Of a stretch of DNA of 64,000 nt, positions 28,567 to 36,369 are shown piece after piece. The DNA is from Paenibacillus tarimensis. GTDB lineage: Bacteria; Bacillota; Bacilli; Paenibacillales; Paenibacillaceae. Under the pieces are notes generated by a model, which had not been told where the DNA came from, did not search any database, and saw only the letters and a list, made by a program, of their open reading frames with translations. Position 1 is the stretch's first letter. Each line of letters begins with the position of its first letter. The translations under genes and the position numbers were made by a program. Where the stretch lies: assembly GCF_021532315.1 (NCBI RefSeq), contig NZ_JAKGAO010000003.1, positions 62,001-126,000 of the forward strand, given 5' to 3'.

Positions 28567-31500
28567 GTGAAACCGATCAAGCTGACCTTAAGCGGGCTTC
28601 AAAGCTACCGGGAGCAGCAGGAAATCGACTTTGAGCGGCTTTGTGAAGCAGGCGTCTTCGGGATATTCGGCCCGACGGGCAGCGGCAAATCCAGTATCCT
28701 TGATGCGATGACTCTGGCCCTGTACGGGAAGGTTGAGAGAGCTTACGGCGGCACGCAGGGCATCATGAACCAAGCGGAAAAAACACTGGCCGTATCCTTC
28801 ACCTTCGAGCTGTCAGGAGGGGGCGGATCAACCCGTTACCGGGTGGAGCGCCAGTTCAAACGCGGTGGTGACGTGTCGGTTAATAATACGGTTTGCCGCT
28901 TCGTTGAGATGACATCCGCCGGAGATGCGGTGCTGGCCGACAAGCTGTCTGATGTAAATCGTTGTGTTGAACAGTATATTGGACTTACCATGCAGGACTT
29001 CACCCGGGCGGTTGTATTGCCCCAGGGCAAGTTCTCGGAATTTCTGTCGCTTACAGGCAAGGAAAGGCGTCAGATGCTTCAACGGCTATTCTCGCTGGAG
29101 AGGTATGGTGACGGATTGGCGGCAAGGCTAAGCCAGCGGGTGAAGGCGGCGGAATCAGCGCTTGGAGAAGCGGCAGCCGAGCAGCAAGGACTCGGAGATG
29201 CTTCCGAGGAGGCGCTGGAAGAAGCAGCGGCAGCCAAGGCAGCAGCCTCGGAAGCCGCAGCCGCAGCCCGGGCCGAGCTCGCCCAGGCGGAGGCAGCACA
29301 TGCGGAACTGCGCGAAATTCGGGAGCGCCAGCTTGAGCTGGCTGACAGGAAGCAGCAGCTCAGCCTGCTGGAAGCGGGTGCCCCCCGTATGAAGCAGCTT
29401 GAAGTCAAGGTTAAGCTGTTTGAACAGGCAGAGCGTCTGCAGCCGGCCGTAGAGGATCTGGATCTCGCTGAACAGGATTGCTTGGATATGGAACGCCGCA
29501 ACGAAGCTGCTCTCCGCATATACAGAGAACGGCAGCAGGCAGCAGAATCGGCAACGGCCGTGTGGAATGCGGTTCGTCTGGAGGCCGAAGAAGCTGAGCC
29601 GCTGCTCGCGCAGCGGCGAGAGCAGCTGACGCAAGCTCTACGTCTGGAGAGGGAAACCGAGGAGCTCAGGAAGCAGGTTGAAGGCAATCGCGGCAAGTTA
29701 GCTGAAGCGGAGAAGAATATGCAGGACTTTGCTGAGCAGTCAGCCAAGGCGCGAGATATTGTCAAGCGGGCACAGGAACGGCAGCAGGAGCTGAGAGGTA
29801 TCCTGAAGAAGCTGGAGCTTACGGAGGAGGAACGCTCCAAGTGGGCGTCCATGACACGCCGCCTCCAGCAGATCGAGTACCAGAATGGGCTGCTTAAAGA
29901 AGCTGGGCAGGAGCTCGCTGCGGCTGATGAAGCCTTCAATCGGAGTGCTGCTGCCTGTGAGGCAGGCAAAGGGAAATGGGAAACATCTGCAGCTGCACTT
30001 GCCGGGCTCTTGGCCGGACTGCAGCCGCGCTTTCTGGAGCTTGAGCGGCTTGAGGAAGCTGCCCGCCGGCCCTCCCGTCTTCTGCCTGGACTGCTTCAGC
30101 AGGCAAGAGAGCATGAGAAGGAGCTTGTACGCAGACAGCTCGCGGTAAAGCTGGCAGAAGAGCTCCAGGACGGTTCGGCTTGTCCGGTGTGCGGTTCAAC
30201 GGAGCATCCGGGTGCTCCCCGCCATGATGGCGCCGTAGACAGGGAGCTGGAGGATACAGCCGTTCAGATCGCCGAAGGGGAGCGGCTGACGGCAGCTGTC
30301 AGCAGCCTGATGCTCCGGCTATCTTCGCTCCGCGGAACGGCCCGCCAGACCATGGAGCGGGTCAGAAGGGCTGCGGCGAATTCGGATTCCGGCTATTCGG
30401 CTCAAAGCTCTGCAGCTGAGGTCACAGCACCAGCTGGTTTCGATTTCCGCGCCGTAGCGGGAGCAGAGGCTGCAGCTGCACTGGAGAATAGCTGGAGCAG
30501 TGAAGCTGTTGAGGGCTCAGCCGCTTCCAGGTCATCTCTGCTGGCGGGGCTTGCAGCTGCGGTTGAAGCGGCAGAGGCGGCTGCCGCTGGGTTGGAACAC
30601 AGCTGGGAGTCCGCTTCATCGCAGGCGGAGCAGCTGATTGAGCGCGCCGCAGCAGCAGAGAAGCAGTATGCTTCTGCGTTAGCGGACAGAGAGGCGAAGG
30701 CAGCTTCGCGTACGGCTGTTCAAGACCGGTACAGCAAAGTCTCGGAAGGCTGCCGCCAGCTGCTGACGGAATGGGAAGACCACTTCCGGGAGATTAAGCC
30801 GGAAGCGGCGGGGGCTTGGATTGCGGATTGCGAACGAAGGGATAAGGAAGCCAGATCCGCTCGCGAGGGCCTGGAGAGAAGCGTGGCTTTCATTGAAGAG
30901 AAGCATGCGCTTCTCCAAAGCAGCGAGCAGGGACTGCAGGATGCGAGGCTTGCCTCAGTCGAAGCCGCAGCCCGTCTTGAAGGCGGGGAGAGATTGCTTC
31001 AGGAGCAGACTGCACGATTACACGAGTGGACGGGCGGTCAATCGGCCGAACTCCTGTTAAACCAGGCTGAGCAGGAGAGGGCGAGTCTTCAGGCACGCGC
31101 CCGATCCTCGCGTGAAGCCCATGACGCAGCTTCCGCTGCGCTGCAGGAGGCAGCCGAGAACCGAAGCTCTGCCGCGGAAGCGTACAAATCAGCCGCCGGC
31201 AGAAGGCAGTCGGCAGCACAGCGGCTGAATGAACAGCTGGCCAAGACCGGTTTCACGGATTTGGGGGAGGTCAGAGAGCTGCTGCCGCTCCTTCCAACAA
31301 AGGAGAAGCTCGCAGCTGAGCTGGAAGCCTACAAGGAGAAAGTTAGAGAGCTGAACGTCCAGATCGCTCTTCTCAATGAAAAGCTGAACGGCCGTTCAGT
31401 CGATGAGGAGTACTGGCAGGCGGCCGAGGGCAAGCTGGCAGCAGCACGGATTGTATGCGAGGCCGCCATTCAGAATGAAGCGAAAGCCGAGCGCGGTGTA

Positions 31501-32079
31501 GAAGAGCTGGCCCGGAAGCATGAGCGGTGGAAGGCGCTTGAGCATAAGCGTCTTGAGCTCATGGAGCTCAGCAGCCGGCTGGCCCGTCTGCAAACAGTCT
31601 TCCGCGGTAATGCCTTTGTCGAATACGTTGCAGAGGAGCAGCTTGTTCAGGTATGCCGTGCTGCATCCGAGAGGCTTGGCTTCCTGACGAAGCGGCGGTA
31701 TGCGCTGGAGGTGGACTCAGGCGGCGGTTTTGTCATCCGTGACGATGCCAATGGCGGAATACGCCGGCCTGTTGGAACGCTCTCAGGCGGAGAAACCTTC
31801 CTTGCTTCACTGGCCCTTGCACTTGCGCTGTCGGCGCAAATTCAGCTAAGAGGACGATATCCGCTTCAATTTTTCTTCCTGGACGAAGGCTTTGGCACGC
31901 TTGATTCTGAGCTGCTTGAGACTGTGATCTCTGCACTTGAGAAGCTGCATACAGATAAGCTGTCTGTAGGTGTGATCAGCCATGTGCCCGAACTGCGAGC
32001 CCGCCTTCCAAGGCGGCTGATCGTGTCGGCTGCTGACCCGGCGGGTGCGGGCAGCCGCGTCCGGTTGGAAACGCTGTGA
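28567..32079 (+). CDS. sbcC: Nuclease SbcCD subunit C (Rad50-type SMC ATPase)
   Basis: 1170 residues. The N-terminal ATPase half has Walker A FGPTGSGKSS. Long Ala/Glu/Gln/Arg-rich coiled coils surround a zinc hook (SACPVCGSTEHPG, cysteines near residues 539-542). The C-terminal half has the signature LSGGETFLASLALALALS and Walker B FFLDEGFGTLD. It starts with GTG behind AAGGAGAG at the end of sbcD. The coil after the hook is unusually rich in Ala and Ser (about 30370-30600), which probably explains its length. Last enzyme gene of the addBA-sbcDC unit. Confidence 0.96.
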   Translation: MKPIKLTLSGLQSYREQQEIDFERLCEAGVFGIFGPTGSGKSSILDAMTLALYGKVERAYGGTQGIMNQAEKTLAVSFTFELSGGGGSTRYRVERQFKRGGDVSVNNTVCRFVEMTSAGDAVLADKLSDVNRCVEQYIGLTMQDFTRAVVLPQGKFSEFLSLTGKERRQMLQRLFSLERYGDGLAARLSQRVKAAESALGEAAAEQQGLGDASEEALEEAAAAKAAASEAAAAARAELAQAEAAHAELREIRERQLELADRKQQLSLLEAGAPRMKQLEVKVKLFEQAERLQPAVEDLDLAEQDCLDMERRNEAALRIYRERQQAAESATAVWNAVRLEAEEAEPLLAQRREQLTQALRLERETEELRKQVEGNRGKLAEAEKNMQDFAEQSAKARDIVKRAQERQQELRGILKKLELTEEERSKWASMTRRLQQIEYQNGLLKEAGQELAAADEAFNRSAAACEAGKGKWETSAAALAGLLAGLQPRFLELERLEEAARRPSRLLPGLLQQAREHEKELVRRQLAVKLAEELQDGSACPVCGSTEHPGAPRHDGAVDRELEDTAVQIAEGERLTAAVSSLMLRLSSLRGTARQTMERVRRAAANSDSGYSAQSSAAEVTAPAGFDFRAVAGAEAAAALENSWSSEAVEGSAASRSSLLAGLAAAVEAAEAAAAGLEHSWESASSQAEQLIERAAAAEKQYASALADREAKAASRTAVQDRYSKVSEGCRQLLTEWEDHFREIKPEAAGAWIADCERRDKEARSAREGLERSVAFIEEKHALLQSSEQGLQDARLASVEAAARLEGGERLLQEQTARLHEWTGGQSAELLLNQAEQERASLQARARSSREAHDAASAALQEAAENRSSAAEAYKSAAGRRQSAAQRLNEQLAKTGFTDLGEVRELLPLLPTKEKLAAELEAYKEKVRELNVQIALLNEKLNGRSVDEEYWQAAEGKLAAARIVCEAAIQNEAKAERGVEELARKHERWKALEHKRLELMELSSRLARLQTVFRGNAFVEYVAEEQLVQVCRAASERLGFLTKRRYALEVDSGGGFVIRDDANGGIRRPVGTLSGGETFLASLALALALSAQIQLRGRYPLQFFFLDEGFGTLDSELLETVISALEKLHTDKLSVGVISHVPELRARLPRRLIVSAADPAGAGSRVRLETL

Positions 32080-32118
32080 CGGACATGATACACTTCTGAA
32101 AGGAAAGGAGTGGCGGAA

Positions 32119-32766
32119 GTGGACAGCCCTAGGGAAAGTAAACGAAGTTTATTTACGCCCATTATGCTGATACTGCTTGTGATCAGTCTAATTGGCAACG
32201 TCTTTTTCTATTCACAGTATTTGCATGGCACCAAGGAGAAACGTGTTGAAGAAGGCAGCCGTATCATCCGGGCAGGATGGGATACGAAGCTGCATTTTGG
32301 CGGCATCCTGGACAATGTCCGGCTGCTGCTGGACAGCGGGGATGATATGGGCAAACGCATAGCGGCGAAGCAGGGGATTGTTGACTGGACAGGTTATGCG
32401 GAGCAGGTACAGGCCTTCGTATGGGGGGCAGACGGCCGGAATGGCAGGGAGCCGCTAACTTTCGAGAGAAGAAACGCGCTCACCTTTGTATCCCAGGTAG
32501 AAGCATCCCTGAAGCATATCGGCACGCATGGCGGCCCGCTGACGGTTAAGGAGCGTCGGTACCTGCTGTCTATCGAGAAGCTGTACAGCACACTAAGCGA
32601 GATTGCCGAAGGCTTTACGGTTGATACCATTAATGACTCGCAAGCGCAGTTGGTCCTGTCGGGCGGTGACTGGGTTGATGCAGCGTACGACCTGGCGGCT
32701 GTAATGGACCGGGAGGAACAGATGCTTTTTGAAGGTGTCAAGGATCCGCTGCTCACAGAGGATTAA
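32119..32766 (+). CDS. Membrane-anchored protein of unknown function, end of the addAB-sbcDC unit
   Basis: About 215 residues. A short charged N-terminus (DSPRESKRS) is followed by one hydrophobic helix (LFTPIMLILLVISLIGNVFFY) and then a roughly 180-residue soluble domain, probably extracytoplasmic and mainly helical. I do not recognise the domain. The GTG at 32119 lies 8 nt after AAAGGAG; another GTG at 32110 overlaps that site and is unlikely. It lies 39 bp after sbcC with no terminator between, so it belongs to the repair transcript, but a link to repair is unproven. Confidence 0.75.
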   Translation: MDSPRESKRSLFTPIMLILLVISLIGNVFFYSQYLHGTKEKRVEEGSRIIRAGWDTKLHFGGILDNVRLLLDSGDDMGKRIAAKQGIVDWTGYAEQVQAFVWGADGRNGREPLTFERRNALTFVSQVEASLKHIGTHGGPLTVKERRYLLSIEKLYSTLSEIAEGFTVDTINDSQAQLVLSGGDWVDAAYDLAAVMDREEQMLFEGVKDPLLTED

Positions 32767-32786
32767 TATAGAGTGAACGCTACAAG

Positions 32787-32829
32787 AAAAGCTGCCAGGC
32801 TGCGGTTATCCGCAGTATGGCAGCTTTTT
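32787..32829. terminator. Bidirectional terminator
   Basis: AAAAGCTGCCA (32787-32797) pairs with TGGCAGCTTTT (32818-32828). An inner TGCGG-TTAT-CCGCA stem-loop and flanking A and T runs let it end both the addAB-sbcDC unit and the convergent oxidoreductase gene. Confidence 0.9.
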
Positions 32830-32878
32830 ATTTTACAGCGGGCTGCAATTGATTCCAACCTGTCTTCAAATCCTTACA

Positions 32879-34207
32879 TCAAATGCCAACCAGCTCTGGA
32901 AGATCGGCACGAGCTGCCGCAGCAAGCTTTGCAGCAGCACTCCTGGCGCTTGAGAAAGCGCGCTCGGCCAGCTCGCCTTTGCCTTGACAGCCGTCACCGC
33001 AAAAGTAGAATGGCATATTCTCGATCCGGACCGGGAGCAGCTTGTTGCCGGCTATATTTTTTACACTCTGCACCATTGCCTTCTTGGAAACGCGTTTGAC
33101 TGCGACGGCATCACGCCAGCCGGGGTAATGCTTGTCAAACAAGGCTTCCATCCGGGCTGTTCGTTCATCGAGATATGCTTTGCGCTCCTGATCGCTGTCG
33201 AAATCGTCACCTAGGTACGCGATTCCCTGCAGCAGCTGTCCGCCTTCGGGCACAAGCGTGTGATCCGTTGCGGACACATCGGTAATGAACAGCTTATTGT
33301 TCATGTCGCTGATGTAGCTGAAGGGCCGGGCCACGACATGACTCAGTCCCACATCGTACACCATGACCTCCGTGGCCTTGTTGTTCGCGTATGGTGCCAT
33401 GAAGGGTTCCCAGGGGGTATCCTTGAGCAGCTTGATGATCTGCTGGACCGGCATTGCAAAGACAATGTTATCAAAAGCTTCTTCCCGAGCTTTGGTCGTC
33501 AGCACATACCGGCCGCCCTCGTAACGGATGCCATCGACACCTTCCTGCATGGCGAGCTCCCACCGGCCTGACTGATCCATTTTGGATTTGAGCTGGTTCG
33601 TGATTACGGCCCAGCTGCCGAGAATATAATTAACCGGCCGCTGAGACAGGAAGAGGTTGTGATAGTACTTGCTGATCACGTGGCCAGGCACCCTGCGTGC
33701 ATCCTCCGGCGTGATGAAAAAGTTGGAGCATACGAGGTGCTCCCAAAGCTCCTTCACATTCTCGTCAGCCTCTGATTCAGCGAGATAGTGACCAAGAGTC
33801 GGGTAATGCTTCAGCTGATGAATATTAGTAATGATGGCTGTAATTTCAGCAGCAAACCGCACTTTTTGCCGGGTGCTCAGTATATCGGTTTTCATCAGAT
33901 TGACAAAATCAAGTGGGGCAGGGGACAGCTGATCGTGCTTTTCATACATAACCTTGCGCTTATCCACCTGCCGGCTGCCAAAGGCAAGCTGCAGTTCCTT
34001 TTCCATGACCGATATCGTATGACGGTCCAGGCCGTAAATGGCATGAGCGCCATAGTTTAAGGTGAAGCCGGCTTTTTCGTAGGTAAAGGCGCGTCCCCCG
34101 AGCTGGGGACTGCGTTCGAACAGCACTCCTGTAACATTAGGCTGCTCTGACAAATAGGCGGCAGCGGTCAAGCCTGCAAGCCCTCCGCCGATCACGGCTA
34201 TCTTCAT
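32879..34207 (-). CDS. FAD-dependent amine oxidoreductase (phytoene-desaturase-like)
   Basis: 442 residues. The N-terminal dinucleotide fold has IAVIGGGLAGLTAAAYL, an acidic strand end (LFERSPQLGGRAFTY) and the GGRA motif. The C-terminal FAD segment reads MPFYFCGDGCQGKGELAERAFSSARSAA. This is the NAD(P)-binding Rossmann / amine oxidase group, which includes carotenoid desaturases and protoporphyrinogen oxidases. No other carotenoid gene is nearby and the substrate is unknown. AAGGAGGAG precedes the ATG. A TGTTATGAT extended -10 lies on the minus strand at 34261-34253. Confidence 0.88.
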   Translation of the reverse strand: MKIAVIGGGLAGLTAAAYLSEQPNVTGVLFERSPQLGGRAFTYEKAGFTLNYGAHAIYGLDRHTISVMEKELQLAFGSRQVDKRKVMYEKHDQLSPAPLDFVNLMKTDILSTRQKVRFAAEITAIITNIHQLKHYPTLGHYLAESEADENVKELWEHLVCSNFFITPEDARRVPGHVISKYYHNLFLSQRPVNYILGSWAVITNQLKSKMDQSGRWELAMQEGVDGIRYEGGRYVLTTKAREEAFDNIVFAMPVQQIIKLLKDTPWEPFMAPYANNKATEVMVYDVGLSHVVARPFSYISDMNNKLFITDVSATDHTLVPEGGQLLQGIAYLGDDFDSDQERKAYLDERTARMEALFDKHYPGWRDAVAVKRVSKKAMVQSVKNIAGNKLLPVRIENMPFYFCGDGCQGKGELAERAFSSARSAAAKLAAAARADLPELVGI

Positions 34208-34535
34208 GTCTACTCCTCCTTCGCGGCTAAGCTCTGCCCCGGGTGCGTTGTGATCATAACATATTACTGATTCTATCTATTAAAAATGTTTATAGGTCCT
34301 ATTAACAACCATTATAAGGGGGCTCTGTTGTCGAATCCATGCCGATTTGGTCTGATATTTGTATCAATTTGAGAACGATTGCAACGGATGCTGAGCCATC
34401 CTTTCACGATATGAGGATATTTAAAGAAACCGGCACCTGCGGAATTTTTTTATAAAAAAACAGCTGCGATAGTAGCCTTTTGCCTATTGCTGAATAGGAT
34501 AAGAGCAGACTAATAATTCCGGGAGGGAATGGATG
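34208..34535. other. AT-rich divergent intergenic region
   Basis: 328 bp without a gene, between two divergent starts. It holds a minus-strand extended -10 (34261-34253), a weak Fur-like half match near 34370-34384, a 16-bp AT palindrome (34445-34460) and a small CCTATT-GCTG-AATAGG hairpin (34483-34498). No plus-strand promoter is clear. No RNA gene is recognised. Confidence 0.5.
34445..34460. repeat. Perfect 16-bp AT palindrome
   Basis: TTTTTTTATAAAAAAA reads the same on both strands. It could be an upstream promoter element, a nucleoid-protein site or a hairpin-free bent tract. It stands out in a GC-richer region. Confidence 0.6.
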
Positions 34536-34871
34536 ATGGAAAAACAAGAACTGCACAAATGGTGTACGGAGCATGTCCACCGTTATGTGCTTGCTCACAC
34601 CAAAGACGGGCTTTGCTGCGACGGATTTATTGAGCATATTGATGAGACGCATGTCTACCTTGCGGTACCTTATTGCGGGAGCGGACACGATACAATGCGT
34701 GCCTATGCTCCATACGGCGCGGCTGTTCCACCATATGGCGTGCCTTATCCGGGATCGCCTTTTGTCCAGCCGCCATTGTATCCGTACCCGTACTATCCGC
34801 GCAGACGCTTCCTGCGCACAGTCTTCCCGCTTGCGGCGCTGCTTGGCCTGTCGCTTCTTCCTTACTACTAG
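34536..34871 (+). CDS. Pro/Tyr-rich small protein with LSm-like N-terminus
   Basis: 111 residues. The first 45 (KWCTEHVHRYVLAHTKDG, then CDGFIEHIDETHVYLAVP) show the strand pattern of an Sm/LSm or similar small beta barrel. A Pro/Tyr/Gly-rich stretch follows (PPYGVPYPGSP, YPYPYYP), then RRRF and a short hydrophobic tail (FPLAALLGLSLLPYY). Similar proteins exist in Bacillaceae as uncharacterised, as far as I recall. The ATG at 34536 is 8 nt after GGAGGG; the ATG one codon earlier is also possible. Single gene. Confidence 0.7.
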   Translation: MEKQELHKWCTEHVHRYVLAHTKDGLCCDGFIEHIDETHVYLAVPYCGSGHDTMRAYAPYGAAVPPYGVPYPGSPFVQPPLYPYPYYPRRRFLRTVFPLAALLGLSLLPYY

Positions 34872-34881
34872 AACCTGCTGC

Positions 34882-34923
34882 CAGCCGGGGGGCGCTGCTT
34901 GAGTCGGCGCCCCTTGACGGCTG
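34882..34923 (+). other. GC-rich hairpin after the Pro/Tyr-rich gene
   Basis: GGGGCGC (34889-34895) pairs with GCGCCCC (34907-34913), with an outer CAGCCG/CGGCTG pair (34882-34887 with 34918-34923). No T tract follows, so it is not a standard terminator. It may be a 3' mRNA end-protecting structure or a non-canonical terminator. Confidence 0.45.
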
Positions 34924-34963
34924 CGGCTGCTGGTACGTGTCAGCTGGATAAGATCTGCTCCTA

Positions 34964-34993
34964 TTGGACGAGCCCGGTCTTTTTCGGTATGAT
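34964..34993 (+). promoter_or_regulatory. Putative sigma-A promoter of the HIT gene
   Basis: TTGGAC (34964-34969) and TATGAT (34988-34993), 18-bp spacer, 60 bp before the HIT start codon. Confidence 0.45.
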
Positions 34994-35052
34994 GGAAGCA
35001 CAGAATGATCTAAATACATAACGGCAGCATTATATAGAGAGGAGATGGAGAG

Positions 35053-35400
35053 TTGGATTGTATCTTCTGCAAAATCATTGAAGGAAGTATCCCTTCCCGG
35101 AAGGTTTACGAGAATGAGCATGTCCTCGCGTTCCATGATATCCAGCCGGCGGCACCTGTGCATGTGCTGATCATTCCCAAGAAGCATATTGCCACTATGA
35201 ATGACGTGCAGGCTGAGGATGGTCAGCTAGTTGCCGAGATTTTTGCGGCTGCACGCCATATTGCCAAAGAGCTGGGAGTGGACGAGTCGGGGTACCGGCT
35301 TGTTAACAATGTAAATGCTGACGGCGGCCAAGTAGTCTACCATTTGCATGTGCATCTGATTGGTGGCAAGAAGCTGGGTGCATTAATCGGTAATGTCTGA
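35053..35400 (+). CDS. HIT family nucleotide hydrolase
   Basis: 115 residues. It starts DCIFCKIIEGSIPSRKVYE and ends with the histidine triad HLHVHLIGG, the Hint/HinT branch. These enzymes hydrolyse adenosine phosphoramidates and aminoacyl-adenylates. The start is TTG at 35053 after GAGGAGATGGAGAG. In this genome it lies right before rpsU, which has its own consensus promoter. Confidence 0.94.
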   Translation: MDCIFCKIIEGSIPSRKVYENEHVLAFHDIQPAAPVHVLIIPKKHIATMNDVQAEDGQLVAEIFAAARHIAKELGVDESGYRLVNNVNADGGQVVYHLHVHLIGGKKLGALIGNV

Positions 35401-35401
35401 G

Positions 35402-35431
35402 TTGACACCGGGTTTCCTTATACCATATAAT
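35402..35431 (+). promoter_or_regulatory. Strong sigma-A promoter of rpsU
   Basis: Consensus TTGACA (35402-35407) and consensus TATAAT (35426-35431), 18-bp spacer, directly after the HIT stop codon and 61 bp before rpsU. Confidence 0.8.
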
Positions 35432-35491
35432 GAAGTTTGATTACCGTGTTTATTGTTCTGGGACGGTCTGTTTCGGAGGGAGGGAAAACTG

Positions 35492-35665
35492 GTGTCTGAA
35501 ACGAAAGTTCGTAAAAACGAGACAATTGATGCTGCACTTCGTCGGTTCAAGCGTTCCATTGCTAAGGACGGCGTTTTGGCCGAGGTCAAAAAACGCAAGC
35601 ATTATGAAAAGCCTAGCATCAAACGCAAGAAGAAGTCCGAGGCTGCGCGTAAGAGAAAGTTTTAG
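35492..35665 (+). CDS. rpsU: 30S ribosomal protein S21
   Basis: 57 residues, the normal size. It is basic and Lys/Arg-rich: [25 protein letters not shown], ending [12 protein letters not shown]. The GTG at 35492 after GGAGGGAGGGAAAACTG is preferred; the frame upstream is not coding. It heads the rpsU-yqeY unit as in Bacillus. Confidence 0.97.
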   Translation: MSETKVRKNETIDAALRRFKRSIAKDGVLAEVKKRKHYEKPSIKRKKKSEAARKRKF

Positions 35666-35680
35666 GAGGATCCTTCCATA

Positions 35681-36124
35681 ATGAACCTTACCGAACGATT
35701 GAACGACGATATGAAGCAGGCGATGAAGAGTAAGGATAAATTCAAACTCTCCACGATTCGGATGGTCCGCTCCACGATTAAGAATCAAGAAATTGAGCTT
35801 AAGCGTGATCTGGATGATAACGAAGTGCTTGATATATTAAGTCGGGAAATCAAACAACGTAAAGATTCCCTCCAAGAATTCGAAAAAGCGGGCCGCAATG
35901 ATTTAGCGGAACATGTAGCCGCAGAAATAGATATTATTAGTGAATACCTTCCCGAGCAGCTGACTGAAGAAGAAGTCAAGGAGATTGTAAAGCAGACCAT
36001 CCAGGAAACCGGTGCTTCTTCCAAAGCTGATATGGGAAAAGTCATGGCAGCCTTAATGCCGAAGGTAAAAGGCCGCGCTGACGGTAAACTAGTAAATCAG
36101 CTCGTGCAGCAATTTCTGCAATGA
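35681..36124 (+). CDS. yqeY: GatB/YqeY domain-containing protein
   Basis: 147 residues matching Yqe[27 protein letters not shown], then [11 protein letters not shown], then [28 protein letters not shown]. The C-terminal helical domain resembles the tRNA-binding tail of GatB, so a tRNA-linked role is assumed but not shown. AGGAGGATCC lies before the ATG. A strong terminator follows about 80 bp downstream. Confidence 0.95.
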   Translation: MNLTERLNDDMKQAMKSKDKFKLSTIRMVRSTIKNQEIELKRDLDDNEVLDILSREIKQRKDSLQEFEKAGRNDLAEHVAAEIDIISEYLPEQLTEEEVKEIVKQTIQETGASSKADMGKVMAALMPKVKGRADGKLVNQLVQQFLQ

Positions 36125-36205
36125 TTGGCGCAAATGGACCGCTTGCTCTGGCAAAGCGATTCTTTTGTATGAAATAGGGAGCGCGTTCTTAGCTCCCCTG
36201 TCAAG

Positions 36206-36232
36206 AAAGCACCCTGACCAGGGTGCTTTTTT
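36206..36232 (+). terminator. Rho-independent terminator of rpsU-yqeY
   Basis: AAAGCACCCT (36206-36215) and AGGGTGCTTT (36220-36229) around GACC, with a T6 run. Confidence 0.93.
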
Positions 36233-36311
36233 GTTATCTGTGGAACTATACATATAGAGCCTTGAGTTCCTGTTGTAATACTGTCATCATGGAGGGGGCC
36301 GCCTGAAAAGT

Positions 36312-36337
36312 TGAAACGCTGGAAAGAATAAGACGTA
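36312..36337 (+). promoter_or_regulatory. Sigma-W-type (ECF) promoter of the nfeD-floA operon
   Basis: TGAAAC (36312-36317), exactly 16 bp, then CGTA (36334-36337), an exact match to the Bacillus sigma-W consensus. The orthologous yqeZ-yqfA-yqfB operon is known to be controlled by sigma-W, the envelope-stress sigma factor. Confidence 0.78.
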
Positions 36338-36369
36338 TAAGGACTATATTATGAGAGGGGTGTCAGATT

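Noticed and set aside
29079-29969. Ser/Ala-rich 296-codon minus-strand frame
   Set aside because: Reverse of Ala/Glu-rich coiled-coil codons of sbcC; composition explains it.
34370-34384. TGAGAACGATTGCAA, resembling half of a Fur box
   Set aside because: Too many mismatches in the right half and no iron gene nearby.
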